DNA of 64,000 bases from Candidatus Parvarchaeota archaeon (GTDB lineage Archaea; Nanobdellota; Nanobdellia; WJKC01): positions 387,840-451,839 of the forward strand of contig JAUWZX010000001.1 of NCBI GenBank assembly GCA_030615175.1, in the 5' to 3' direction. Each line of letters opens with the position of its first letter. Position 1 is the first letter of the stretch. This document shows, one piece after another, positions 23,567 through 35,324 of this stretch. Below the pieces are notes generated by a model. The model worked only from the letters and a program-made list of their open reading frames with translations. It did no database searches and was not told the DNA's origin. The translations under genes and the position numbers were made by a program.

Positions 23567-23644
23567 TAAGTGATAATTAATTCTTTTTGTTCTTAATTAC
23601 TTTTTCATTAGATTTTTAAGCACCCATTAAATTAAGCATTTTAT

Positions 23645-24139
23645 ATGAATCTATTATTAACACTCTTTATTTACACGATTTCATTGTACGTGACTAATGC
23701 GTCATGCACTCTTGCAGTGTTAATTAAGAAAAGACATCCTGTTGATTTTGGCAGGAAGTTAGGAAAGTACAGATTACTTGGTGATGGGAAAACTATTGAA
23801 GGATTACTAATCGGTTTCTTACTTGGCAGTTTCACTTCAATAATCATTTACTTGCTCTGGACTGAATTCATGGTTACTGTAAGCATTACTGCTAACGCGT
23901 TCGCATTACTTGGTGACGTGACTCATTCATTCATTAAGCGACGACTAGGGATTAAGCGAGGTGATAGATGGTTCCTTGTTGACCAGTTAGACTTCGTGGT
24001 TGCTGCTTACATTTACCTGTCATTTTACCTTGCTATGGATTTATTATCCATTATCATCATGTTTGGATTTACAGTCCTGATTCATCGCGCTTCAAACATT
24101 ATTGCTTATCATTTGAAATTAAAGAAGGTGCCATGGTAA
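23645..24139 (+). CDS. carS: CDP-archaeol synthase
   Basis: 164 residues with four to five membrane helices. CarS/DUF46 signature: RRHPVDFGR-like KRHPVDFGRKL near 29-39, LLGDGKTIEGLLIGFLLG near 45-62, ALLGDVTHSFIKRRLGIKRGDRWFLVDQLDF (ends ALLGDVTHSF and FLVDQLDF) near 87-117. It transfers CMP from CTP to unsaturated archaetidic acid in ether phospholipid synthesis. The next gene, a CDP-alcohol phosphatidyltransferase, begins one base after the stop, so the two steps are encoded as an operon. Confidence 0.93.
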   Translation: MNLLLTLFIYTISLYVTNASCTLAVLIKKRHPVDFGRKLGKYRLLGDGKTIEGLLIGFLLGSFTSIIIYLLWTEFMVTVSITANAFALLGDVTHSFIKRRLGIKRGDRWFLVDQLDFVVAAYIYLSFYLAMDLLSIIIMFGFTVLIHRASNIIAYHLKLKKVPW

Positions 24140-24140
24140 A

Positions 24141-24704
24141 ATGCTTGCCAAGAATAAGAAGAATTTTGCAGGATTAATTAAGCCGGTTGTAACAGTAATG
24201 GCTAAGACAGGTTTAAGACCTAATCACTTAACAGTGTTAGGGCTCGCGTTAGGAATTATTGCTTTTTTATTCACGAGCATTGATTACTGGATAACGCTTG
24301 CCTTATTCGCGTTAGCATTCAGTCTTGACGCTTTTGACGGCGCCCTGGCGAGGACGACTGGGAATGTTTCAAAGTTTGGAGGATTTCTTGACTCAGTTTG
24401 TGACAAAATTGTTGAAGTATTATTCATTGCGAGCATTGCCTTAAGGACTGGCTTATTCACCATTGCTTTATTCGCTGTCAGTTTATCAATACTCATTTCT
24501 TACTCCAAGCACAGAGCTCAATGCCTGGGCGCTAAATTCATTCACTCATCCTTTGACCGGGCTGAGCGATTAATTTACTCATTAGTGATGATGCTCGTGC
24601 ATCAATTTAATCAATTATACACTCAGTATTTATTCATTATTTACACGGTTCTCTGCGCGACTGCAATACTGCAGGTTTTTTACAGGGTTAAGAAACAGTT
24701 ATAA
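24141..24704 (+). CDS. CDP-alcohol phosphatidyltransferase (archaetidyl transferase)
   Basis: 187 residues, about six membrane helices. The CDP-OH-P motif is intact: DAFDGALAR at about 68-76, then eight residues, GGFLD and a final Asp (DxxDGxxARx8GxxxDxxxD), which bind two metals and CDP. SFDRAERLIYS further on resembles the RAE-type region of archaetidylinositol phosphate synthases. It would replace CMP of CDP-archaeol with a polar head group; which one is uncertain. It follows carS with one-base spacing and overlaps the convergent HAD gene by six bases. Confidence 0.88.
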   Translation: MLAKNKKNFAGLIKPVVTVMAKTGLRPNHLTVLGLALGIIAFLFTSIDYWITLALFALAFSLDAFDGALARTTGNVSKFGGFLDSVCDKIVEVLFIASIALRTGLFTIALFAVSLSILISYSKHRAQCLGAKFIHSSFDRAERLIYSLVMMLVHQFNQLYTQYLFIIYTVLCATAILQVFYRVKKQL

Positions 24705-25409
24705 TTCATCATAATTTATTATTATATCCCTGATGTCTTGAAAAATATGGATTCTCGGGTTTGACTTATCAATCTCACTGTGTTCATCTTCATATGCCCA
24801 TGTCTCGCAAGGAATGTAAATTACTTTTAATCCAACCTCTAATGCTGGATTAACATCTGACCTTATTGAGTTACCAACCTTAAATGTTCTGTCTTTATCT
24901 CTTTTACCAACAATGATTTCTAAATCATTTTTGTTTTTTTCATTAACAATATGAATTTCTTTAAACCAGTATTGAATATGATTAATGTCAATTTTATGTT
25001 GTTGGATTACTTTATCGCCTTTAGTGTAAAGAATTAATTCATCTTCCTTTTCTAAAAGGAAGTTAAGAACTTCTTCAGCTCCATCAATTAAGCATGGACT
25101 TATGTCAAAAGCTTGTTTTCCAATATTATAAACCTCTGTTAATTCCTGATTAGTGAAAGAATAATTTTTTGATTTGCATATAACCTTATATGTTTCCATT
25201 AATGAACCCGGAAACCTTTTTCTCGAAAACCCTAATTTTTTAACCCTGTTTTTATCAATTTCAATTTCTAAATTCATAATTGATTGTAAGTTTGGCGCTT
25301 TATAACCCAGCCTGTCAAGGATGTATTCTAGAAAAGCAATTTGTGCATAACCATAATAATGCGTGTTCGGCGCTAAGGTGTCATCATAGTCAAAAATAAA
25401 GGTTTTCAT
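24699..25409 (-). CDS. HAD-superfamily hydrolase
   Basis: 236 residues from the ATG at 25407-25409; the frame extends to 25439 but the extra residues precede the first beta strand. HAD motif I FDYDDTLAP near the N-terminus (nucleophile Asp), motif II LILYTKG, motif III Lys (near RTFKVGNS) and motif IV VGNSIRSDVNPA. An alpha-helical cap lies between motifs I and II. Probably a small-molecule phosphatase; substrate unknown. Its 3' end overlaps that of the phosphatidyltransferase gene. Confidence 0.88.
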   Translation of the reverse strand: MKTFIFDYDDTLAPNTHYYGYAQIAFLEYILDRLGYKAPNLQSIMNLEIEIDKNRVKKLGFSRKRFPGSLMETYKVICKSKNYSFTNQELTEVYNIGKQAFDISPCLIDGAEEVLNFLLEKEDELILYTKGDKVIQQHKIDINHIQYWFKEIHIVNEKNKNDLEIIVGKRDKDRTFKVGNSIRSDVNPALEVGLKVIYIPCETWAYEDEHSEIDKSNPRIHIFQDIRDIIINYDEL

Positions 25410-25453
25410 TATTAACATTTTATTCATGAGGAAAAGCATTATAATTATTTCTA

Positions 25454-26095
25454 TTATGGAGTAATGGTTAAGTTAATCGCGCTGCCTGGTCCTGGATTAA
25501 TAATTTTAGTCTTCCCAATCATTACCTGCCTGCCTTCATGTTCATGAACGTGACCGCAGATAACCATTAATGGTTGCTCGCTCTTAATGAATTCAAGTAA
25601 TGACTTGCTTCCAGCGTGAATGCCTCTATTCACTTCATCCAAGTAACCGTAAGGTGGGGGGTGACTAATTAATATAAGATTCTCCCTGCCTTTGAATTTA
25701 TCAAGCAATTCATTTATTTCTTCCTCGCTATACTCATTAGGAGTGTTAAACGGCGTCTTGTTGCTGCCGCCCAGTCCTGCAAGCGTTAATCCCTTGTACT
25801 TAACTACTTGACCGCGTAAGTTAATGAAGCCATGTTTCTCACATTCCTTTTCAATTTCATTATTCATTTCATGATTTCCTGGCACCATGAATACTGGAAT
25901 CATTGACTTTGATAGCATCATCATCATTTCACTTAATCCTGCTCCGAAGTTTGTTAAGTCGCCGGCGCAGATAATGAACCTGCAATCCTTGCTCATGGCA
26001 TTACTAACCGCATTCCTTAACGCTTCAATGCTTCCATGCAAGTCAGTGAAAGCGAAAACGCGTAAGACTCGCGTGACTTTATCTTGATGCCTCAT
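25454..26095 (-). CDS. Calcineurin-like metallophosphoesterase
   Basis: 213 residues. The five metallophosphoesterase blocks are present: FTDLHGS near 15-21, ICAGDLTNFG near 41-50, VPGNHE near 71-76, ISHPPPYG near 145-152 and ICGHVHEHEG near 184-193. These residues bind two metals. Family members cleave phosphomonoesters or phosphodiesters, sometimes cyclic nucleotides; the substrate is not readable. It follows the HAD gene upstream on the same strand, with 44 bases between. Confidence 0.9.
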   Translation of the reverse strand: MRHQDKVTRVLRVFAFTDLHGSIEALRNAVSNAMSKDCRFIICAGDLTNFGAGLSEMMMMLSKSMIPVFMVPGNHEMNNEIEKECEKHGFINLRGQVVKYKGLTLAGLGGSNKTPFNTPNEYSEEEINELLDKFKGRENLILISHPPPYGYLDEVNRGIHAGSKSLLEFIKSEQPLMVICGHVHEHEGRQVMIGKTKIINPGPGSAINLTITP

Positions 26096-26120
26096 ACTTT
26101 ATAGTAATAATTAGTGGTAT

Positions 26121-26855
26121 TTATTTTTTCTTTAATTTAATGCTTAATACATTATTATTGTATACTCTTTCAATTAATTCAGCGTCGCATTCAATCTTCT
26201 TACTTAAATTAAAATCGTAGCGTGGAAAGTCATCTCTGAAATTAATCTTTAATTTCTTGCCGTCATCATCATATTTTACTTTAATTCCTTCTTCATTGAA
26301 CTTGCCGAACCTGTTGCTTAATTGAAATATGATTTCATAGAAGTCATCATATTCATTGAATTCATTATGTGTTACGAATAGTGGCGAATTCTTAGTCTTA
26401 TAATCTCTTGGTTCCTTTATTTCATCAGTAAGTACTAATTTATCATTAAAGATGCTTATAAAATCCTCTATTCCACGCCCGGAGCGCCCATCATAATTAA
26501 TGAATTTAATGAAGTCAGGAAACCTATCCCTGCGAACACGGTTATAATTAAGGAAGCTGTTTAAACGATTTAACATATCCTTAAATGCGTCTTCAGGGAA
26601 TACCATGTTATGACCAGAGACTCTTGGCAAATCACTTAATTCCTTTTCAGAGAAACTAAGCAAATCATTTAATCTGTCCGCAGGAAAGTCATTTGAAAGT
26701 CCTTTAAAGAGTCTTAGGAATTTATTCATAACTGGTTCAAACTCTTCTTCAAATCTTTTCTTATCCACTTCATTCCCATCAATGTAGAATCGGCCGTTTT
26801 TCATATCAAATCTTTTCCTAAATACCTTACCCCCTTCATCATCTTCATACTTCAT
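26121..26855 (-). CDS. Hypothetical protein with Hsp20-like C-terminus
   Basis: 244 residues, very rich in Asp, Glu, Lys, Arg and Phe. The last 60 residues (FNLSKKIECDAELIERVY then NNNVLSIKLKKK) resemble the final strands of an alpha-crystallin/Hsp20 domain, where the NGVLxIxLPK motif is usual. The N-terminal 150 residues are not recognised. A chaperone-like role is a tentative inference. The gene ends close to the metallophosphoesterase start and begins about 160 bases before the 23S region. Confidence 0.45.
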   Translation of the reverse strand: MKYEDDEGGKVFRKRFDMKNGRFYIDGNEVDKKRFEEEFEPVMNKFLRLFKGLSNDFPADRLNDLLSFSEKELSDLPRVSGHNMVFPEDAFKDMLNRLNSFLNYNRVRRDRFPDFIKFINYDGRSGRGIEDFISIFNDKLVLTDEIKEPRDYKTKNSPLFVTHNEFNEYDDFYEIIFQLSNRFGKFNEEGIKVKYDDDGKKLKINFRDDFPRYDFNLSKKIECDAELIERVYNNNVLSIKLKKK

Positions 26856-26889
26856 AATTTAATAATAAGCATAACTAGTATTTAAAAAG

Positions 26890-26938
26890 TTAATGGATTA
26901 AAAAAAGATAATAAAAATTTAATGGATTAAAAAAAAAT
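26890..26938 (-). terminator. U-rich terminator region downstream of 23S
   Basis: Read in the 23S direction (minus strand) this stretch has two long T runs (nine and seven) separated by AATCCATTAA. The unit TTAATGGATTAAAAAAA occurs twice in tandem at 26890-26906 and 26919-26935. Archaeal RNA polymerase stops at such T runs, and it lies just after the 3' processing arm of 23S. Confidence 0.55.
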
Positions 26939-26942
26939 AACT

Positions 26943-26999
26943 GACAACCGTTGCATTAAACCCAATAAATAATTAATTCCATTGTCACAGGCGACTTAA
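26943..26999 (-). other. 3' arm of the 23S rRNA processing stem
   Basis: The plus-strand text CCGTTGCATTAAACCCAATA and following bases is nearly repeated, inverted, at about 30050-30092 (CCGTTGCAT and CCCAATAAATAAT match exactly, then TTCCA and CACAGG further in). In the transcript these arms pair and enclose 23S, as expected for archaeal bulge-helix-bulge rRNA processing. Confidence 0.75.
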
Positions 27000-27014
27000 C
27001 TAAGTGACCCTTGT

Positions 27015-30006
<2,992 letters not shown>

Positions 30007-30092
30007 AAAGGGTATATTTTAGTAGTCCCCTGTGAACTACTGGAAATTACTTTACGTCTATTATTTATTGGGCCTATGCAACGGCGTCATGA
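30007..30092 (-). other. 5' arm of the 23S rRNA processing stem and leader
   Basis: On the minus strand GCCGTTGCATAGGCCCAATA followed by AATAAT, then TTTCCAGTAG and CACAGG, is complementary to the 3' flank at 26943-26999. The arm lies between the promoter near 30251 and the mature 5' end. The remaining leader (about 30093-30226) holds small hairpins (for example ACAAC with GTTGT near 30167-30182) but no gene. Confidence 0.7.
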
Positions 30093-30250
30093 ACATGAAT
30101 GTTTCAGCCAGTCACTCCCTTAAGTCTTTACTCAGGAAGCTCATGTTTCGTGTTAAGCAGCGGTCTACAACTCAGAGGTTGTAAGAAGTTTTAATGCTTA
30201 ATTTATTCACTTATCATTTCGACCACTAAATATTAAAAAAAACAAAGAGG

Positions 30251-30258
30251 TTTATAAA
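30251..30258 (-). promoter_or_regulatory. Promoter (TATA box) of the 23S rRNA unit
   Basis: TTTATAAA preceded on the minus strand by a purine-rich GCAACC stretch that could act as BRE. It lies about 245 bases upstream of the mature 23S and just 20 bases outside the end of the PreA-like gene, and no other gene is downstream on that strand until 23S. Confidence 0.6.
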
Positions 30259-30278
30259 GGTTGCGATTCATAATGTCA

Positions 30279-31466
30279 TCATTGACTTTTAGGAATCATC
30301 TTTAATGCATTTGAATTGCATGCTGAAACGCAGCTGCCGCAGCCGTCACATTCATCATCATTTATTATTATTCCAACTTCATCCTTTGTTATTGCATCAT
30401 AATTGCAGAACGACAGGCAGGTATAACACTTAGTGCATTTATCATAATCAACTTTACTAATCCTTTTAATATTATTAAGACTAAACCAGTCAGTAATGGA
30501 ATCAAGCCCGCGTCCCTTAATCTCTTTTAAAACAGTTCCTTGCCTGTTCAAGTAAGATTCTAAATTCTTTATCAAGTCATTAATAACCTGATAACCTTTA
30601 TTCATGACTTCAGTGCATACTTGTATTGTTGTTGCACCTAATAATATGTATTCAATCATTGCATTATTATCTGAACTTACTCCACCCATAGCACTTACTT
30701 GGTGTTTATCATAATCAATGCTCTTGCAAATATTTGCAATACTGGCTCTTGCAAAAGGGCGGATTATTTCTCCTGACATGCCTCCATAAGTAGTCATGCC
30801 GCCAGTATTTAATTCCGGCTTTAAAGTATCAATATTAATCTCGCAAAGCCCTGCTATGGTATTAATGCCGGAGATTCCGTCTGCTCCAGCTTCAATGCAC
30901 TTGGATGCAATGTAACCTTCATTCGGGTAGGATGAATTAGTTAGTTTAACAATTATTTTCTTATCATCGACGAGAACGCTTTTCACTGCCCTGGTTAGTT
31001 CACTGCATAAATCAGGCTTCTGTCCGATAACGTATCCTTTTCCTTCATGGTCTGCATGAGGGCATGAGAAATTAAGTTCAAAACCATCAGTTTTAGTGTT
31101 CTTAAATATTCTTGCAGTATTAATCCATTCACTGACTTCTTGGCTGCCAAAAAGGCTTATGTATAATAATTTATCAGGGTATAACTCTTTTATTTCATTA
31201 ACAGTGCTAACCCAGTATTCAGGTTCATGAATTGAACCCATCTCATAATTCTGTGAGGCAATAATTTTTCCTTTATATTTTATGTGCGCTATCCTCGGAG
31301 TCTTGTCAATAAGTGGGTTTTCGCAAACACTTTTAGTAATCACGCCAGCCCAACCAGCTTTATAACCTTTAATTATGCTTTCTAAATCCTTTGTTGGCGG
31401 AGCTGAAGCAAGAATGAAAGGATTATCAAGTTCTTTACCTAAGAAATTAACTTTTAGGAGCGACAT
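30279..31466 (-). CDS. PreA-like dihydropyrimidine/dihydroorotate dehydrogenase with two 4Fe-4S clusters
   Basis: 395 residues. Residues 1-300 are an FMN-binding dihydroorotate dehydrogenase-type TIM barrel (FILASAPPTKD, GVITKSVCENP, GFELNFSCPHADHEGKG near 127-143, KLTNSS, ADGISGINT, SAMGGVSS). The C-terminus holds a ferredoxin domain with two motifs, CTKCYTCLSFCN and CDGCGSCVSACN. This matches the PreA subunit of NAD-dependent dihydropyrimidine dehydrogenase. The NAD-binding PreT partner is not adjacent, so its electron partner (perhaps ferredoxin) is unknown. It could reduce uracil or serve in pyrimidine salvage or as a redox sink. Confidence 0.88.
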   Translation of the reverse strand: MSLLKVNFLGKELDNPFILASAPPTKDLESIIKGYKAGWAGVITKSVCENPLIDKTPRIAHIKYKGKIIASQNYEMGSIHEPEYWVSTVNEIKELYPDKLLYISLFGSQEVSEWINTARIFKNTKTDGFELNFSCPHADHEGKGYVIGQKPDLCSELTRAVKSVLVDDKKIIVKLTNSSYPNEGYIASKCIEAGADGISGINTIAGLCEINIDTLKPELNTGGMTTYGGMSGEIIRPFARASIANICKSIDYDKHQVSAMGGVSSDNNAMIEYILLGATTIQVCTEVMNKGYQVINDLIKNLESYLNRQGTVLKEIKGRGLDSITDWFSLNNIKRISKVDYDKCTKCYTCLSFCNYDAITKDEVGIIINDDECDGCGSCVSACNSNALKMIPKSQ

Positions 31467-31502
31467 TATTCTTTTTTTTATAAAATTAATTTATTTAAGA
31501 AT

Positions 31503-32063
31503 ATGCGTGTTCTAAAATTAATAATGGAATACTCGTTTAGTAAGGCGGTTCCAGTTCTTAAGCAGGGTGGAGTAATTATTTATCCTACTGAGACTTGCTA
31601 TGGGCTCGGCGCTGACGCAACTAACCCGTTCGCCATCCGCAAAGTGTATAAATTGAAGAAGCGGGGGTTTGACAGGTTATTATCAGTCATTGTTGCTTCT
31701 AAGGACATGATTGCCCGGTATGCTGAATTAAACCCTCATGCTGAGGAATTAATGAACCGCTTCATGCCAGGACCATTAACTCTGATAGTGAGAAATAAGT
31801 TATTTCCTGAAATATTATGCGGCGAGACTGTAGGGTTCAGGATTAGCAGTCATCCGGTAGCGCATGAATTAGTCAGTAAGTTCGGAAAACCTGTTACTGC
31901 GACGAGTGCTAATATTTCAGGCGACCCAAACCCTTATGAGTGCCCTCAATTAAGAGGTGTTGATTACAGAATTTGTATTGGTAAATTAAAAGAAATGCCT
32001 TCATCAACGGTTTATGATACTATTGAGAAACGAGTGTTAAGGCAGGGGTTAATTATTATTTGA
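31503..32063 (+). CDS. Threonylcarbamoyl-AMP synthase (Sua5/YrdC)
   Basis: 186 residues, YrdC domain only, without the C-terminal Sua5 extension. IYPTETCYGLGADATN near 27-42, KVYKLKKRGFDRLLSVIVAS near 48-67, MPGPLTLIV near 88-96 and VTATSANISGDP near 129-140 are the family blocks. It makes threonylcarbamoyl-AMP from threonine, bicarbonate and ATP for the t6A modification at position 37 of ANN-decoding tRNAs. Upstream of the ATG at 31503 is an AATTTATTTAAG TATA-like box; an internal ATG at 31524 is possible. The 3' end is followed at once by a strong hairpin. Confidence 0.92.
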   Translation: MRVLKLIMEYSFSKAVPVLKQGGVIIYPTETCYGLGADATNPFAIRKVYKLKKRGFDRLLSVIVASKDMIARYAELNPHAEELMNRFMPGPLTLIVRNKLFPEILCGETVGFRISSHPVAHELVSKFGKPVTATSANISGDPNPYECPQLRGVDYRICIGKLKEMPSSTVYDTIEKRVLRQGLIII

Positions 32064-32105
32064 GTGAGGATTCCTGCGCCGCGGAGTGCAGGAATCCCCT
32101 CTCAC
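32064..32105. terminator. Strong hairpin between convergent genes
   Basis: GGATTCCTGC and GCAGGAATCC form a perfect 10-bp stem around a GC-rich 10-base loop, with GTGA/TCAC-type pairing outside it. It starts right after the stop of the Sua5 gene and faces the convergent gene ending at 32128. No T run follows, so this may be a 3'-end stabilising or bidirectional stop structure rather than a classical terminator. Confidence 0.45.
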
Positions 32106-32127
32106 CACAGCAATTTAATGGTGAGTA

Positions 32128-32409
32128 TTATTGGAACATTGTTCCAGCCTCATTGAATAACCAGATTAAGATGAAATAAACAATTACTATGGCAATGCCG
32201 AGGATTCCTAATAGTATGCCCAGCATCTTCAGACTAATCTTTGCTTTCTCCTTAATTATTTCAGGCGTTTTAGGCTTGAATTTTTCCTTTGCGTGCATGT
32301 AGCCGGCGTAAACGTCAGGATAATTAGTTATGTACCAGTCCCTGTACTGTTCAATCGGGTACTTGGTTAGGGATTCATTAATAATGTCAGTTCTGGTTTT
32401 TTCTTCCAT
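32128..32409 (-). CDS. Membrane protein, unknown function
   Basis: 93 residues: a charged N-terminal half (KTRTDIINESLTKYPIEQYRDW) with several Tyr, then one long membrane helix (about 65-88: LGILLGILGIAIVIVYFILIWLF, shown by its ends LGILLGIL and FILIWLF) and a short tail. A tail-anchored topology is likely. Not recognised. TATA-like sequence (TTTAAAG) lies about 28 bases upstream, next to the tRNA-Ala(TGC) promoter on the opposite strand. Confidence 0.5.
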   Translation of the reverse strand: MEEKTRTDIINESLTKYPIEQYRDWYITNYPDVYAGYMHAKEKFKPKTPEIIKEKAKISLKMLGILLGILGIAIVIVYFILIWLFNEAGTMFQ

Positions 32410-32468
32410 GCAGTTATTGTTAATACTGAAAACTTTAAAAAACCTTTAGAATTATTCTTTTAATCATT

Positions 32469-32542
32469 GGGCTGGTAGATCAGTCTGGCAGATCACTTCG
32501 TTTGCAACGGAGAGGCCCCGGGTTCAAATCCCGGCCGGTCCA
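32469..32542 (+). tRNA. tRNA-Ala(TGC)
   Basis: Intronless 74-base cloverleaf: acceptor GGGCTGG with CCGGTCC (G3:T70 identity pair), D arm GATCAGTCTGGCAGATC, anticodon arm CTTCG-TTTGCAA-CGGAG giving TGC, T arm CCGGG-TTCAAAT-CCCGG, discriminator A. ACTTTAAAAAAC about 30 bases upstream is a plausible TATA box. It lies between the two rRNA genes but on the opposite strand, so it is not the usual spacer tRNA-Ala. Confidence 0.94.
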
Positions 32543-32679
32543 TTACTTTTTAAATTCTTTATATATTTTATGGAAAGAAAATATTTTTTGATTACTCTGC
32601 TTGGAATCATTATTTATTAATTTTTTTTATAAAGATTTCTATTCAACTGTGATGAGGAACTTTTTAAAATAGTATAAAC

Positions 32680-32868
32680 ATGACTACTCCTTTAATGGGC
32701 GGGCTTGAAAAAATGCTACAGCTTGAGCAGTTAAAGCAGATTATGAAGGCGAATCGCAAGCGTTTCAGGAAGTATGGTAAAGAAGGCACCAAAACGTATT
32801 TGCAGGCAGTTAGTGATAAAAATGAGGGACAGTATATTACTAAAATTATAAATAATTACATGGCTTAA
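32680..32868 (+). CDS. Small hypothetical protein
   Basis: 62 residues, basic and helical (LEQLKQIMKANRKRFRKYGKEG), with no cysteines or membrane segment. TTTTTAAAATAG about 25 bases upstream of the ATG resembles a TATA box, and the downstream permuted-HAD gene begins 11 bases after the stop, suggesting cotranscription. Might bind nucleic acid; that is a guess from composition only. Confidence 0.45.
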   Translation: MTTPLMGGLEKMLQLEQLKQIMKANRKRFRKYGKEGTKTYLQAVSDKNEGQYITKIINNYMA

Positions 32869-32879
32869 CCTGTTAATTA

Positions 32880-33479
32880 ATGGTTTTACGCTCGCAAGTC
32901 CATATTATTGGTTCCTCATACATGGCATTAAATGGAGGCTTCAAGCCAGGCATTAACGCTTTTATTAAGTACTTAAAGGAGCATAAAATTAAGTCTAAGC
33001 GCGTTTTCTTCCTTGGCGACAGATTAGTTGACATGGAATTGGCTGACGCTCTTGCCAATAAATTAAAATTCAAGTATAAAAAGTGCTTAATACTGCGCAA
33101 AGGAGACCACGGCATCGGCGTGGACCACTGCCATTACCGCGTTAGTAATTTAAGGCAAGCATTCAAGCACTTGAAGAGGTTTAAGCCTGACTTAATTCTC
33201 TGCGACTTTGATAACACACTTGTTCATAGTTTTTATGATAAGTTATCAGATGATGTTGAGAAAGTCAGGTTCTGGGAACGTTACTGCGAGAACTGGTTAA
33301 TAAGATTCATATATGGATTTATAAGCCAGCTTGATTACTTTTTCATACGTCGCAAGTTATTTGACACTGAAAAGGACAATACTGAAGGTTTCCTTAGAGT
33401 GATTGAAACTCCATTAATAATTCACAGCATGAGTCCTGAAACAGTTATTAAAAAGGCGCTAAAAAAGTGCTTTAATTAA
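32880..33479 (+). CDS. HAD-like protein with motifs in circularly permuted order
   Basis: 199 residues. HAD-phosphatase motifs are all recognisable but in the order III-IV-I-II. GGFKPG (Lys22) before an amphipathic helix matches motif III. FFLGDRLVDMELADALANK (Gly46-Asp47 and Asp51) matches motif IV. LILCDFDNTLVHS (Asp109, Asp111, Thr113) is a textbook motif I with the nucleophile Asp, and LIIHSMS near 179-185 (Ser183) matches motif II. In ordinary HAD enzymes motif I is N-terminal. The C-terminal half includes an apparent cap region rich in Phe and Tyr. The simplest reading is a circular permutation; a fusion of two HAD halves is the alternative. Role unknown; it ends about 105 bases before the 3' end of 16S. 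Confidence 0.6.
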   Translation: MVLRSQVHIIGSSYMALNGGFKPGINAFIKYLKEHKIKSKRVFFLGDRLVDMELADALANKLKFKYKKCLILRKGDHGIGVDHCHYRVSNLRQAFKHLKRFKPDLILCDFDNTLVHSFYDKLSDDVEKVRFWERYCENWLIRFIYGFISQLDYFFIRRKLFDTEKDNTEGFLRVIETPLIIHSMSPETVIKKALKKCFN

Positions 33480-33485
33480 ATTAAA

Positions 33486-33541
33486 GCCTGGAATCAGGCG
33501 GCGTTAATGAATCAGCGAGCATTAAGTTTTTAACTCTAACC
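33486..33541 (-). other. 3' arm of the 16S rRNA processing stem
   Basis: Segments GCCTGGAA, ATCAGG, GCGTTAATGA, ATTAAGT and CTCTAACC in this stretch recur in the same order in the opposite orientation relative to the transcript in the 16S leader (35142-35278), so the two flanks can pair in the precursor RNA, with several internal loops. Confidence 0.7.
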
Positions 33542-33583
33542 TGTGCACACGAACCTGCATTTTTTTTCTCATACAATAAAAAA

Positions 33584-35113
<1,530 letters not shown>

Positions 35114-35141
35114 TGAATCCTGACTTGATTAATTGTTATTG

Positions 35142-35278
35142 GGTTAGAGTACTTTTTCCTTTAAGGAAACACCACGGGTGTTCCTTGGACTTAATAACAC
35201 TCTTTAAATCATTAACGCCTATTTCGTAAGAACAATCCTTTAATTGCTTACACATATTACCTGATTGCGTTTCCAGGC
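35142..35278 (-). other. 5' arm of the 16S rRNA processing stem and leader hairpin
   Basis: On the minus strand GCCTGGAA, ATCAGG, GCGTTAATGA, ATTAAGT and CTCTAACC occur in this order and match the reverse complement of the 3' flank. Between the last two blocks a nearly perfect hairpin is inserted (AAGGAACACC with GGTGTTTCCTT, near 35162-35188). Confidence 0.7.
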
Positions 35279-35301
35279 AATAATAAGGATATTGCGGAGA
35301 A

Positions 35302-35309
35302 TTTATAAA
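35302..35309 (-). promoter_or_regulatory. Promoter (TATA box) of the 16S rRNA unit
   Basis: On the minus strand CGAAAGGGTAATATTTATAA includes a BRE-like CGAAA and a TATA box TTTATAAAT. It lies about 190 bases upstream of the mature 16S and 16 bases outside the stop of the UbiA-like gene; transcription would start near 35277, at the outer edge of the processing stem. Confidence 0.7.
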
Positions 35310-35324
35310 TATTACCCTTTCGTG

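Noticed and set aside
23391-23573. Plus-strand 60-residue ORF opposite the small membrane protein at 23360-23566
   Set aside because: The minus-strand reading gives a more convincing two-helix membrane protein with Lys-rich ends; still, neither is certain.
32640-33480. CRISPR or phage-defence locus
   Set aside because: No direct-repeat array or Cas/toxin motif was found anywhere in the window; the winged-helix and NTase-like genes alone are not enough.
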